From NCBI GenBank assembly GCA_029168955.1, contig JAPDOI010000186.1:620001-684000 (forward strand): 64,000 nt of DNA, read 5' to 3'. The stretch is from Aplectana chamaeleonis (Eukaryota; Nematoda; Chromadorea; Rhabditida; Cosmocercidae). The stretch's first letter is position 1. The number at the start of each line of letters is the position of its first letter. The notes beneath the pieces were generated by a model. That model had not been told where the DNA came from. It searched no databases and saw nothing but the letters and a program-made list of their open reading frames with translations. Shown piece after piece: positions 10,224 through 21,284 of this stretch. Made by a program: the position numbers and the translations under genes.

Positions 10224-10731
10224 CTATCCCATTTTTCTCCCAATCTTGTGAGACCACTGGTTGAATACCCGAACAAGATCCTTTCCTAAAACAGGTATAC
10301 GACTTACACAATAGGTATGAGGATTGCTGTTGTACTCTTTCATCTTCAGATTGTACTCCTCCTGAAATACAAGAGCTCTGACTTCGATTGATTGAAATCA
10401 TCCACAATCAGGTATTGAAAGGAAACCTATATAGGCTCACCCTCTCTATTTTTGCCTTCTCTTGATAAACAGATCTTTCGTTTCCAGAGAGACCACCCCA
10501 CATCTGATAGATAATTTTTTCGACTTCAGCTATGGTCGTACCGGGGTTTTCATCTCGAACCTAGACAGGTTATCAATATGACAAACGCAACAGACTACGA
10601 AGGCTATAAAAACATACTCTCATCCACATCGCGTCAAAAAACAAACTGAACGGAGAAGAAGGTTCAGCTGGCTTCGCCGAAACCCAATCATAGGGAATGA
10701 AATCACTAGGTACTTCAATGGGTTGGATATC
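10224..10731 (-). CDS. HMG-box protein (TOX-like box), 3' exons
   Basis: Exons 10731-10618 (38 codons), 10560-10441 (40 codons) and 10361-10308 (18 codons) join in phase 0. Acceptors are ATTTTCAG, TGTCTAG and TATTTCAG; donors GTATGT, GTGAGC and GTAAGT. The joined protein carries an HMG box: SSPFSLFF starts helix 1, VRDENPG and the following residues fit helix 1-2, IYQMWGGLSGNER fits the conserved W-x-x-L turn, and YQEKAKIER then EEYNLKMKEY form helix 3. This resembles the TOX-type HMG box, which bends DNA in the nucleus. After 10308 the frame either reads through to TAG at 10224-10226 or splices at GTAAGT. The 5' end is not found. The gene at 21692-22538 is a paralogue with the same intron positions. 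Confidence 0.75.
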
Positions 10732-11029
10732 CTGAAAATTCGAAAATTTAAGGATTTCTCAGTAAAGTTCTAGTTAGATGAAATATACTCCCAGAAATTA
10801 GGATGAGAAATTTTCTTTGGAAAAGAATCAGAGCTCCATATTCGAAAACACAAAATGGGCGCGGCCACGAGCGTCTGTGGGCACACAGATTGAATAGGTT
10901 CCTGACGGGACAGTGCTTCGCTACCGCGTTCTAGGAATAGCGTCATGCTAGGAAACAAGCGAGCTGTACGGCTACAGCGTCTCGCGGCCACGCCCACTCT
11001 GTAATCGGATACGGAAACCAGAAGCTCCG

Positions 11030-13010
11030 ACGAGGCTTAGGAAGCAAAAAAAGAAAACACACGACCATGATGTAAGCCAGCGACCAAGCGTTCACTGGCA
11101 TGTCGTAGGAACGTGACGAGACTCCATTGATCAACTTCTCAGACAGCAAAGCCTGTCGGACCGACGGCCCTGAAAGGCCCCTCCGGGCTGATCGCGAGAT
11201 AATGTGAAGACGCTGGTCGGATTGACGACAGCTATTGAAGTTCCTGGCGGATCACAGGCAACACTAGAAACGGTGGCCGTATCGCGGTAATATAAACGTT
11301 CATGTGGTTTTACAAAGGCTCCGAACAACACCCATACCGTCATCCGACCGTCATCGTCCCGAGATTAAACCGGCGATATCTTTATACCCGCCCGAGCCCG
11401 GGATGATGGCGGTCGGATTAAGCGCTGAACGTTGCTCGGACCGCCATGCGCCCGCATTCCGACCGGGGCTACCGTCTGAGTTGCTGTTTCTAAAGGCAGG
11501 AAAAGACGGGCTCAGGAAGCAAGAAGCAGAAACCACGCGACTGCGACACAAGTCAGCGCCCGATCGTTCTGACGATACTCCGAGGAAGGAAATTCACAGG
11601 GCGAAAAGTCGCAGTCATAGTAATCAAGAAACAGAAAACATGCGATTGTGGTGCAAACAAGCGACCTAGCATTGACTGGCGTGTTGTATTCGGGATTTTG
11701 ACTATACTCCGGTTTGGCAACCCATAATATCGGGTTCATCGTAGACCAAGATGCATAGAGTTCAAAATGCTGCTCTTCGGATTGCCACTGGATGTGCTAA
11801 AAGCACCCAAGTGGAACAACTTCATGCTGAAGCCCGTATCCTGCCAGTTAAGAAGCACTGCCAACTTCAAGAGCAGCAACTGGTTATTAATATCGTCAAG
11901 CAGCCTGTTCACCCATCATGAAGGATTATGAATTCCGTGAAAGAGAGGTATCAGAAGGCCTTTCGAGTACGCTTCCGAGAAAATCAATATACAAAGATGG
12001 ACCTACTTCCAATTGGATCGTTTTCGTCCTTAACGGGCGGAGCAAACGCAATTCGTTATGGGTCACTTGAGTGAGGTTGCTGTCTACCCCATATTGAGGA
12101 TCGCACCGCCTGAAGTCAGCAACACCAAGATGGAACTCGGTAGGCGGGCTAGGAGTTCCCTTGCCTCGTTACGCTGCGGGCATTCCCCTAAGCTGATGTG
12201 ATACTTACATAAGATTGATGATAGTAAGCCTGCCGGGTGCCCGGATTGTGGTAGCCCTGGCCACACTACAGCGCACCTATTCGATTGCCCAAGAGGCCCA
12301 CCACACTGACGACAATGGATTTGTGGACGGATCCTACTTCGGTCGCCGGTTTTTTTTTTGAACCTATGACAACAGGCTGCAAAGAAGAAGACTATACTCC
12401 AGGACACGACTTTCTCGTTCTGAGGGCAAAAGTGGCTGGATTTACGAATCAAGGAACAGAAAGCAGACGGCTGTGGCGCAAACCAGCGACCGAGCGCTCA
12501 CTGGCGTGTTGTAGGAATCTGGCTGGTTTCGCAGGCTGGAAGTGACGGGGTCTAGGAAGCGAGAAGAGGGAAACATGCGAGTGCGGCAACCAGCGACCTA
12601 GCTCTCCCTTACGAGTCGTAGGATTTTGACCATACTCCAGAGAACAAATTGCGGATTTTGAAGGCGGGAAGCGATGGAGCTTAGGAAGCCAGGAGAAGGA
12701 TATACGTGACTATGGCACCGAACAGCGACCGAGCGTGCAGTGGCGTGTCGTAGGACTCTGAAGGTACTCCATGGATTAACTTGTGGGTTCTGAAGGCGGG
12801 AAAAGACGGAGCTCAGGAAGCAACGAAAGGAAAGCAGTGACTGTAGTGCTTGCATGTTGTAGGATTCTCACAAAAATTTGAAGAGAGACTTGCTGGTTTT
12901 GAAGGTGAGAAAGGCGGGAACTCAGGAGACAAAGATCAGAAGGTATGCCACCCTAGCGCAATCTAACGACAGAGCGTTAAGTCGCGTGTCGTAGGAATCT
13001 AACGGCATTT
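11030..13010. repeat. 130-bp tandem repeat array, interrupted
   Basis: Units of about 130 bp share AGGAAGC with G-rich left context, a CAGCGACC core, a TGGCGTGTCGTAGGA word and a TATACTCC word. Clear units start near 11030, 11490, 12549, 12677, 12808 and 12915, so the period is close to 130 bp. The array is broken by a LINE fragment at 11711-12389. Unit divergence is high, indicating age. Frames inside it are not genes. Confidence 0.7.
11711..12389 (+). mobile_element. LINE 3' fragment in the tandem array
   Basis: From about 11758 the translation matches the C-terminal region of the 14290-17728 LINE: VQNAALRIATGCA, then LHAEARILPVK, then INIVKQP, and near 12238 the finger CPDCGSPGHTTAHLFDC. 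It ends with the family's AAG-rich tail. The 11-bp GACTATACTCC occurs directly before (11700-11710) and after (12390-12400), as expected for a target duplication, although this word is also part of the array unit. Several frameshifts; not functional. Confidence 0.75.
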
Positions 13011-13154
13011 CAGGGAAGACCGTCAACGAACAATCGGAAACGTTTCGTCGCTGTTTTCACAAACCTAATTTCGCACTTTGAAGACGGAATTTTTGAAAGT
13101 TTGCGATTATTGTGAGATGGCTTCGTTATTTTCAATCTCTTTTAAGGGAAAACC

Positions 13155-13965
13155 TGTTAGAAACGCGAGAGAAAATAAGAAATTGTGCGCGGTCCGAACC
13201 TCCACATTCTGAATGCGGGCATCCTCGCCGAAGACCTCACGGAACGCTGCAGTGGTCCAGTTTACTGTCTTCTCTTTAAGCTTACTATCACCGATTGTCA
13301 CTTGCGGTGGAAGAGACTGACGGGACTGCTTTTTCTGCTTGGCCTCACGATGTTGCAGGATCAACTGCTGGAATAATAGAACTTTTTTCGATCAAATATT
13401 AAGAAAACATACGCAGCAAGAAAATACTAGTATAACAACAGTAGATAGGATATATGACCTCCGACATTCCCGCTTTGCGACATTTCAAATACCGACAAGC
13501 CAAACACTTCGTTCGGCTCGTTAGATCGATTTGGCATCCATCGCTTCCGCTAACACATGAGTATTCAATGTTGTTAATCACAGCTAAGCGGAAGAAAGTC
13601 TGAAAAGTACAAGAAATGAAAGCAAATTCTTCGAATATTCATCAGTTTTTTTTTGAATCCACGCGTTTCTGGACGATGAGACCAGAGTGAAAATTAGCAC
13701 CAGGAATATTTTTTCCTGTTTGGCGAGAAAAATCATTCGATCGATATCCACTATTATCACGTTCGCACCCGTACCTCGCAGCTGCGTCGTGGCTCGACGC
13801 GCTGGTAGCGCGCCGCAAATAACTTTATTTTTAGAATATCCATTTCATATGTACCTTGCAACTGCTACAACTAGTTACTCCATGATATTTACAGAGAGAA
13901 TACTCGCCACAGACAACGCACATAGGCATATCCGACGTAGCTCCTTCAGAAGAGGGCTTCGGCTC
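13155..13965 (-). CDS. Nuclear hormone receptor DNA-binding domain gene
   Basis: Exons 13965-13855 (37 codons), 13599-13459 (47 codons) and 13367-13200 (56 codons) join in phase 0 with acceptors TCTTTCAG, CTTTTCAG and ATTCCAG. The product holds a two-finger nuclear receptor domain: CVVC then CSSC-KTFFR form the first finger with its P-box, and YSC, DGC, then CLAC with RYLKCRKAGM form the second. It would bind hormone-response-like DNA in the nucleus. Exon 3 is a charged hinge. A further splice (intron 13154-13199, 46 nt) leads to VFP and a stop; reading through gives about 30 more residues to a stop near 13107. No ligand-binding domain is seen on either path; tandem repeats begin immediately downstream. 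The first Met may be in the MPMC stretch or in an upstream exon. Nematodes have many such divergent receptors. Confidence 0.85.
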
Positions 13966-14289
13966 CTGAAAGATGTTATTTTCGGATATCACACATTCTC
14001 AGCTGGACAGCTGACTAGAAATCGTTACCCGTGCCTCGATGATTCGAAAAACCACGTTTTCGTTGTAAAAGATGTGAGGCAGTACACGAGTAATCCGGGC
14101 TCTAATTTTTCAAACGTCCCGGAGACTGCTCGAAGAAAGAGAATAACCATTAGAAATCTTCAGGATTTACAGCGAAAAATTTCCGGATTAAGCCCAAAAC
14201 TCCAATGGGGGTTATTTAGGGTGCTAATAACGACTCTGAGGTCCGCTTGTCGCCATTTTAAAAGTCACTGTGCTGCCGAGATGTCGTAC
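13966..14289. repeat. Upstream flank with family L fragment
   Basis: The stretch 14165-14275 matches the dispersed family L repeat in reverse (a CTCAGAGT-like word next to TTATTAGCACCCTAAATAAC when read on the minus strand). The 239-codon plus-strand frame over 13687-14406 is a chance frame opposite the receptor exons and this repeat. Confidence 0.4.
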
Positions 14290-17200
14290 GTTCGTGCCGT
14301 GGCCGTGTGGAGGAAGCAACATCAACTCCGTGCAAACCGACATCAACCCCTCCACGAAGAGGGTTTTTGCTATGGGAGAGATGCTGGCTGGCCTCAGCTC
14401 TCCTAAGGGTTCTCCTACAAAGGGCCGGCGTGGAGAGGAATCCTGGACCCGCTCAGAAGTACCCATGCGCCACGTGCGGCAAGGATGTCACGTGGAGTAT
14501 GACAAGCGCCCAGTGCTTCGGATGCCAAAGGTGTGTGCATCTCTTCTGTTCGGGTCTGAGTTCTGTGAGGCATCATACCTCTGCTTTTCGCTGTGTCCTA
14601 TGCTCCTCACCTTCCAACTCTGATTCCTCTACCTCCAATCGCCCACTTTCTGTTGTACATATAAATCTCAATGGCCTTCGTGCCAAACTATCTGAGCTCT
14701 ATCTCTTTGCTCGTACTCACCATCCAGGTGTTATAATGGTTCAGGAAACCAAACTTCCCCCTCTGCTACCTCTTCTCACCCAAATATCCCTGGCTATACT
14801 TCATACCATGCTCCAAGATCGTCTTTCGGTGGAGGAGTTTCAACTTTTGTACTATCCACTCTTCCTTCTCACCTAATTCCCAATGTCCCTACGGACGGTA
14901 CTCTCAGTACGTCCCCATCCATCTCCCACTCAAAACTCCCCTAACTCTCTTCAACATCTACATTCCCCCAACTACATCTTGTCCCCCAACCTATAATCCT
15001 ATCCCTCTTCTAAAACAACTCAACGACTGCGCCCTCTCACCCTCAGTCGTCTTCGCGGGCGACTTCAATGCTCATACCTTTTGCTCTTCACTTGACTCTG
15101 ATGTTAGAGGAGAGGACGTCGAGGAATGGGCGGAGGAGTGCGACCTGGTTATCCTAAACGATGATCAGCCCACTCGACTCCCTTCCATCGGCCCGATCTT
15201 CTAGCCCAGACATTTCGCTCGTTTCCTCAATCTTTCTAGTGCCTGCTCGTGGTCCACTTCTACAACTCTGTCTAGTGATCACATTCCCATTCTCGTCCAT
15301 ATTGATCTCTCAAATTCTCTAGCCCCTTATTCTGTTATTCGTCACCGTTCTTATCTCAATTTAGGCCTTGCAGACTGGAGCCTATTCAGAGAGGTTGCAC
15401 TTCACCGAGCGGCTGAATATCCATGGAATGGCGATGTGCACCAGAAAGAGCGTCACATATCTGACGCTATCCGGAAGGCTATGAAAGCGGCCATACCAGA
15501 AGGACGTGTGAAAACTTTTTACCCTAATGTCACCAGGGAAATACTTCAGAAAAATCAGGACAAGAGATGAGAAAAGAGATCGGCCAACCATCTGGACCCG
15601 GAGGTCATTGAACTTGACGACGAGATTAGAAAAGACTTGGACAGGCACAAGAAAGACGAGTGGCAGAAGTTCACTGAAAAATTGAACTTCAAGGCAGATG
15701 GTGCTGCTACATGGAAAATCCTGAGAAAACTCTCCGGAAAAACCACACCCACCACCGTATCTACTATCGAGTTTGAGAACAATGTATTCAAGTCAGGACA
15801 AGATGCCGCTTACGCTCTGGGCAAGAGCTTCTTCATAACATGTGCGAAGCGTGGCCCGCAAAACCGAGTGACAGTAAGGGAGCTGTGCCGCCTTCCGCTT
15901 ATGGGCACGGCTGATGCCTTCACTTCTGCGCAGGTGGAGAAGATTATAAAGGAAATGCGTAATTCCAAAGCCATTGGACCTGACGGAATCTGTCCAGCAG
16001 TCCTAAAGAAGCTCCCCAGTGAATTTCTCTCGCTGCTCACTGATTTAATGAACACATCATTCCGAACCTGCACGCTGCCACAAAACTGGAAAACAGCAAA
16101 TGTCATTCCTCTGCCTAAGCCCGGTAAATCGCTGTCATCAGCGAAAGGATACAGGCCAATAAGCCTTTTGTCACCTCTAGCCAAGGTTGCTGAAAAGCTT
16201 GTCGTCAATGATTTGGCTCAGCATAATGAAACAGCATCACCAGCACGGCTTTAGGAAGGCTACATTCCACCACGACGGCGCTTTTGGAAATCGTTGGCTA
16301 TGCCATCGACGGCTTCAACATGAGAAAGCCCCTCAGGACCGTTGCTGTAGCCCTGGACTTGACAAAGGCATTCGACAGTGTTAACCTGGGTATTCTATCG
16401 GATAACATACTGAAGTCCTCTATTCCACCGTGGCAGAAGCGTTGGATAACAGCATTCGTCAAGGGCCGTCGAGCAAAAGTTATGTTTCAAAATCATGTTT
16501 CTAAAAGTATCCCCATAGCTGCAGGTGTTCCGCAAGGCGGAGTCTCATCGCCCGCTTTGTTCAATCTGTACTTAGAGGACATTCCGGCACCTCCCCAGGA
16601 CATTAAAGTTGTCGCCTACGCTGATGATATGACTATCATGTGCCAAAACCGTGACATACAAGTGGCCGCGAGCAAGATCAACGAGTACCTGATTGATTTG
16701 AAAAGCTATTTCGATAACAAGATGCTCATTGTCTCAGCTGCCAAGTCTTCAGTATCAGTTTTCACAACGGACCCCAAAGAGCACTGGCGCCCATCCCGAT
16801 GTCAGCTGGGGTGGAGATCGCCTGCCTGCTGCTCGCTTCGTCAAACTACTCGGCCTTATACTCGATCCGTCGCTGAAGTTTCACAAGAACACCGAGCAAA
16901 AGCAAGCAATTGTAAGAGCTAAACTCAATGTGCTAAGGGCACTGGGAGGTACATCATGGGGCAGCAGTAAGGAAACTATTCTGACCACGTATAAGGCTAC
17001 ACTGCAGCCCGCCCTAGAATATGCGGCACCGGTTTGGCAGCACTTAGTATCAGACTCATCCTGGACTAAGGTGCAGCGTGTACAAAACGCTGCTCTTCGG
17101 ATCGCCACCGGATGTGCTAGGAGTTCGCCAATCGAGCATTTACACGCCGAGACACGGGTGCTACCAGTAAAGGAGCACTGTCAGCTCCAGGCCCAGCAGC

Positions 17201-17728
17201 TGTACATTAACATCGTCAAGCAGCCCAACCACCCATCTTGGAGAGTACTTGAGCCTGTAAGAGAGAGAGGCATCAGAAAACCTTTTGCCGATGCTCCAGA
17301 TAAAGTCGATCTGCAAAGATGGCACGATTCATATCAAGAACGCCTCCGTCTGTTGCGCGAGGAGCACACCCAGTTCGTTCGAGGGTATCTGGAAAGAGCG
17401 GCTGTTAATCCTATTCTGGGACTGTGCCGCCTCGAGTTTCTGAGTCTAAGTCTCAGCTTAGTAGACGTGCCAGATGCATTCTAGCCTCGTTGCGCTGTGG
17501 GCACTCAACTTTCCTGAAGTCCTACGTGAACAGGATCGACGGTAGCACTCCCGACGTCTGCCCGGACTGTGGTGGTCCTGGCCACAATACCCTACCTTAT
17601 TCAACTGTCCAAAGAACCCTACAACATTAACTACAATAGACCTTTGGACGAATCCGACGCTGGTCGCCCAGTTTCTGAACCTATAGCAATTACCCTCTTC
17701 GCGACTGCAAAGAAGAAGAAGAAGAAAA
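14290..17728 (+). mobile_element. APE-type LINE, near full length, frameshifted
   Basis: The translated order is: a 2A-like motif (14424-14450), a PHD-like Cys/His finger (about 14458-14610; CATC, CFGC, HLFC, CVLC), an APE endonuclease (LNGLRAKL, VQETK, GDFNAH at 15058-15075, SDH at 15274-15282), a reverse transcriptase (GPDGI, KANVIP-like and YRPISLLSP, FDSVN, VPQGGVSSP, YADD at 16615-16626) and a C-terminal finger near 17555 (CPDCGGPGHN). It ends with an AAG/GAA tail. The ORF is broken near 14790, by a TGA near 15568, and by shifts near 16235, 16785 and 17430, so this copy is dead. It resembles the CR1/Jockey/Ingi assemblage; I cannot place the clade. The start codon is not identifiable and the 5' end may be missing. 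Role: target-primed reverse transcription. Confidence 0.85.
14424..14450 (+). other. 2A-like ribosome-skipping motif in the LINE
   Basis: Codes AGVERNPGP, which keeps the N-P-G-P core and the V-E-R-N context of 2A-like motifs; the usual D before V is G here. It sits about 40 codons into the open frame after a leucine-rich run (ASALLRVLLQR). Such motifs are known in several APE-type LINEs, where they can separate a short N-terminal peptide during translation. Function here is inferred. Confidence 0.6.
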
Positions 17729-17759
17729 GTCACTGTAGATTACGGTAGACATAATGCCT

Positions 17760-18330
17760 CTTAACTAGCTAACCTACCTTAATATTATAAAAATCGAGAA
17801 ACGGACCTCAAATTCGTGTTCAGCGCCCCAAATAACACCCTCAGAAAAATTTTTGAGTCGAATTTGAGACCTTGACCGAGCTACCGTAAACCCAACGTTA
17901 CATACCGCATATCAAGAAAACTCGATGAACCGACGACGGTTTTGTATTAAGCAGCCCTAATAACCTCTATGGAGAAGTTTTAAAGCTATTTCATTACGGC
18001 ATTCAGGAAATCGTCAAAAAGTTACATTTAGCCAGCGAAATTCCCCCAACTTGAAGCTTCGGATCAAATCAGCCAGATTTTTTTTTGTGAAAAATTGATA
18101 AAAAGACCTCAGATTTGTGATCGATTCCCAAAACAACCCTTAGAAAAAGGTTTCGAGCCAAAGCCGAGATATTTTTTTTCCTGAACATCCTTAGGATTGC
18201 CTTTCAGCTAACTTTTTTCTCGAGGCTAAGCTGTGCCGATTCCCTTTTTTTGGAAATCCAAACAGTAGTTAGAGAATTTTGATCACGGATTATTAATACA
18301 CAAGACAATACCTACAACATCCAGAATCTG
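17760..18330. repeat. Dispersed family L block 1
   Basis: Diverged units of about 110-130 bp reiterate CCTCAAATTCGTGTTCAGC, then CCCAAATAAC, then GAGACCTTGACC and ACCGTAA words. Related blocks lie at 30050-31090, 39290-39990, 41210-42060 and 56190-56935. No coding signal. The origin is unknown: it may be a decayed tandem array or a large non-autonomous element. Confidence 0.55.
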
Positions 18331-18364
18331 TATTTCTGACCATGTTTTTCTACCACATCGGGAT

Positions 18365-18487
18365 ATAGGCTCCGTCCATAGCAGACGTCCTGGCGTCAAG
18401 TGACATCTTCAACATTTGTTAATGATCTCACTCCCCAGCGACCACTGCAACCGACCCGTAGCTTACGTTGGAGGTATAGCGGCAGTA
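18365..18487. repeat. Dispersed repeat shared with 21545-21690
   Basis: Shares GTCCATAGC, GCGTCAAGTGAC, ACTGCAACCG and ACGTTGG in the same order and spacing with 21545-21690. Ends and origin are not clear. It directly precedes element A copy 2. Confidence 0.45.
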
Positions 18488-19333
18488 CTCAGAAAAATGA
18501 AAACAAGTTACTTGTAACATAAAAGACCGAAAACGAGTTACTTGTGACATATTTTTAACCTTCTCCATAGCACTCAACAGAGCATTTTTTAAAACTCCAG
18601 TTTGTGTTAGAATCAGTTCCTAGTGAGGTTCGCTGGAAATGGTCCTAGGTGACTACTCAGAAAAATGAAAACAAGCTACTTGTAACATATCTGAGCCGAT
18701 GTAAGTTTCTTGCGACGTATCTCATGTCATTTAAGTTACATGTAGCATGTCGGCGGGATACTGCGTGCGGTGCGTCTCTGATATGTTATATGTATCTTAA
18801 ATGACCTGAGATAAGTCGCAAGTAACTTACATTGGCTCAGATATGTTACAAGTAACTTGTTTTCGATTTCTGAGAGGAAACTTTGCGCACTGCGCCTCCG
18901 ATAAGTTACAAGTAACTTAAATGGCACAATAAAAGTCGCAAGTAACTTAAATCGGCCGAGAAGATATTTCCAAGGAGAATGAACGACGCACTTGCGGGGT
19001 CAGGCTTTCGACTGGCGTTGCTGTTGGTTCAATTACCCAGGTTTGAGGTACTTGACCCCACACCAGCAGGGAAGGCCTCGAACAACATTATTTTTGAGTG
19101 GTGTGGGTCAGAAACGCGCTCTCTGCGTCGCGTGTCGTCTGCGTCACGTGATGACCACCCATAGTGAAAATATAAATGTAAGTTACATGCAACATAAATG
19201 TAACTTACATGCAATATAAATTTAAGTTACACGTAATATAAATGTATGTTACATGTAATATGAATGTAAGTTACTTGAGACATTCAAATAAGTCGCATTT
19301 ATATTACAAACAACTTGTTTTGATTTTTCTGAG
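18488..19333. mobile_element. Element A, copy 2
   Basis: Starts after TA with CTCAGAAAAA (18488) and ends CTGAG before TA (19334-19335). Near the left end, 18562-18655 is unrelated sequence, after which the terminal sequence CTCAGAAAAATG starts again at 18656, so either the tip is duplicated or a second partial copy abuts. The interior reiterates TTACATGTAA-type palindromes as in copy 1, without the nested MITE. No coding capacity. Confidence 0.7.
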
Positions 19334-19344
19334 TAGCGGCTGTC

Positions 19345-19458
19345 ACTAATATTACCAAAACCATGGGTAAACCCCGTGCCGTCCTCGGGCACGTTGCACG
19401 CGCCAGCGTTTGAGCCGCTTGACGCCTGCCGCAGGTCGTTGCCTATGAACGGAGCCAT
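19345..19458 (-). CDS. Candidate first exon, unknown product
   Basis: On the minus strand an ATG at 19458 opens a frame starting MAPFIGNDLRQASSG and continuing about 34 codons to a donor-like GGTAATATT near 19350. It then runs into element A copy 2, which would interrupt any downstream exon. I recognise no domain. Composition is gene-like, but there is no second exon to confirm it. Confidence 0.3.
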
Positions 19459-19479
19459 ACAGGATGATTTTTAAATATG

Positions 19480-19764
19480 GTGACAAAACTTCCTGATCTT
19501 ACCGTGTCCACATATGCGCGTCGCTAATCCCCTTGTGCAGTCCATTCTTTTCACCAAACCTCTCTCTCCAACTGCACAAAGTTTCGGAGCGCAAAATGGT
19601 TTTTGAAACAAATGGTGAGAGAAAGCCTGAAGAGTTCCCGACTTTTTCACAGTAGAGCCCGCCACATAGACGGCTTCGGTAAAATTTTCTCCTTTTGGAA
19701 TGTGACCGTTTAGAACTGCTCCAGTGGGCTCATTTCGAAGCAGAGCGTGTCTGCTTGAGAACAT
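19480..19764 (-). CDS. Candidate exon, unknown product
   Basis: A minus-strand frame of about 95 codons, ending at a donor GGTAAGATC near 19500. It contains the stretch TGAVLNGHIPKGENFTEAV. A similar pattern, SGVVLKQKIPAGECVIVEV, is encoded at 20161-20270, so the two may be related exons. Family not recognised. No upstream acceptor is clear; the ATG at 19764 may be internal. Confidence 0.35.
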
Positions 19765-20032
19765 AACATAGGTTCAGTTCTTGAACCCATTTTTAGAAGA
19801 ACGAGAGAGTAATTTGCTGAAATCCTATTTTGGACAGGGTCAGTGTTCAAACAACTGCATTCGTGCCACTTTTTTTGTTTCACTGACTACTTCCATTTTT
19901 CGAATTTTGAGTATAAGCACCTCTGGAGATTTTCTATCGACCTGTGTACATAATACCAAATCTTCTCAAAAATTGATCGATTATCGAATATTTTAAAAAG
20001 AAACGGGAAGTACAAAACTCGATGAAGAATTT

Positions 20033-20270
20033 TCAGTAGCACTCGACCACAAAGTTTTCCGCCTGGGTATCTTCAGGGAATTCAAAGAATAGCGAAAATG
20101 TTGATACACTAAAATTGACAGAGCTCACGTATGGATTTCGGCATCCTGCTTTAGCGTCCTCTAAAAAGAGCGTCCGAAGACTTCAACTATGACACATTCT
20201 CCAGCAGGAATTTTCTGCTTCAATACGACCCCACTTGAATAGCTCTCTACGTTCACGAGCCCGGAAACGA
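20033..20270 (-). CDS. Candidate terminal exon(s), unknown product
   Basis: The stretch 20270-20161 reads 35 codons after an acceptor CTTTAG and stops at TAG; it contains SGVVLKQKIPAGECVIVEV, resembling the motif in 19480-19764. Further down, 20108-20033 gives 25 codons ending EDTQAENFVVECY and a stop after a possible acceptor ATTTTAG. The gap between them could only be spliced with very short (20-27 nt) introns, so they may belong to different transcripts or to a decayed gene. Confidence 0.3.
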
Positions 20271-20290
20271 CTAAAGTCTATTCAAATGAT

Positions 20291-20489
20291 ACTGTCCGCC
20301 CAGACGGTCGGCGCGCGTGTCGAGCGGTCGCTGCGTTGGGATTCTTCGGCCTTGTAAATCGATTAGCAGGAATGCTATAGGAATAAAAAATAATATCCCA
20401 GCCAGCTGTTGCAGTCGTGGGGAGGCTTCACCGGGAAATGCCTCCGCGACGACCGCTGGCAACGCACGCCGACTGCGTGGACGGACAGT
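20291..20489. mobile_element. MITE family J, copy 1
   Basis: Inverted ends start ACTGTCC and contain a GGTCGGCG word and a GAGCGGTCG word in both arms. About 200 bp. The middle holds AATATCCCA and GGGAGGCTTC, which are shared by copies 2 (21285-21488) and 3 (54051-54251). No coding capacity. Confidence 0.65.
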
Positions 20490-20494
20490 CTCAT

Positions 20495-21096
20495 TCGAAT
20501 AGTCTTTGCGTAGCGATTCATTACGTGCGAATCGGGTACCCTTCTCACTTCTGCCAACCATTTATCCCAGAAACTATCTAATATTCCGAACACTGGTATG
20601 TTTGAAGAGAGGTTCATAGAGAACAGACCATAGGATGCGATTAGGCCCCGCACTTGTGCCGACAGGATGAGATTCGAAGTCTCGCCACCATATTTAAAAC
20701 CTCTGTGTCGATCGACAACAATCATCCGTTCGTTTTCACGCCAAGCAGCATCGCGGCTTCCTAATCTAATGACACGGACCATACCTCGACCGCTTTCTCA
20801 ACAATGTCAGAATCCGCCGACTTCCCGCAACTCCCGGATGGTATATTGCTGTGACTGACGCTATCCATTGGGAGAGATGGATGCTTTTCATCCGTTTCCA
20901 TTTTATCAGGATCCAAAACAGTCACTTCATCGGATGTTGATGCGCCATCCACGACGGCGCCTCGTTGAACAAAAGGTCGAAGCTCAAAAGATAAAACTGA
21001 AGAATCTTCGGAAGAAATCCGAATAATGCGTCACTCACCTCACTCTTGTATTCTCCTGACCTGTACGATTCATACATCTGCTTCTTATGCTTCATC
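20495..21096 (-). CDS. Candidate exons of a decayed or unresolved gene
   Basis: Three stretches on the minus strand look coding. The first, 21096-21040, begins MKHKKQMYESYRSG, resembling the end of an HMG box. The second, about 21005-20789, is acidic (TSDEVTVLDPDKMETDEKH) and ends at a donor GGTATGG. The third, about 20780-20537, contains the stretch RMIVVDRHRGFKYGGE and ends FWDKWLAE before a donor GTGAGA. Their phases do not join cleanly, so at least one junction is wrong or frameshifted. It may be a third HMG-like gene next to the one at 21692-22538. Confidence 0.35.
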
Positions 21097-21284
21097 TAAA
21101 AGACGAAAAATGAGATCCATTATCGCACACGCACAAAATGCCATCAGACTCGAGCGGTCACTATCTCGCAAGATAACGGGAGGCGGCAGGAAACAGCAGG
21201 AATTTTGCACGAAAATTGAATTTGTTAGGGGATTCGTCAAAAATTCGACCTGGAAGCGAAAGGAGATAAAGCCCATCCAAAAGA

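Noticed and set aside
13687..14406. 239-codon plus-strand ORF
   Set aside because: It runs antisense to the nuclear receptor exon and over a family L repeat; composition is not coherent and it has no domain.
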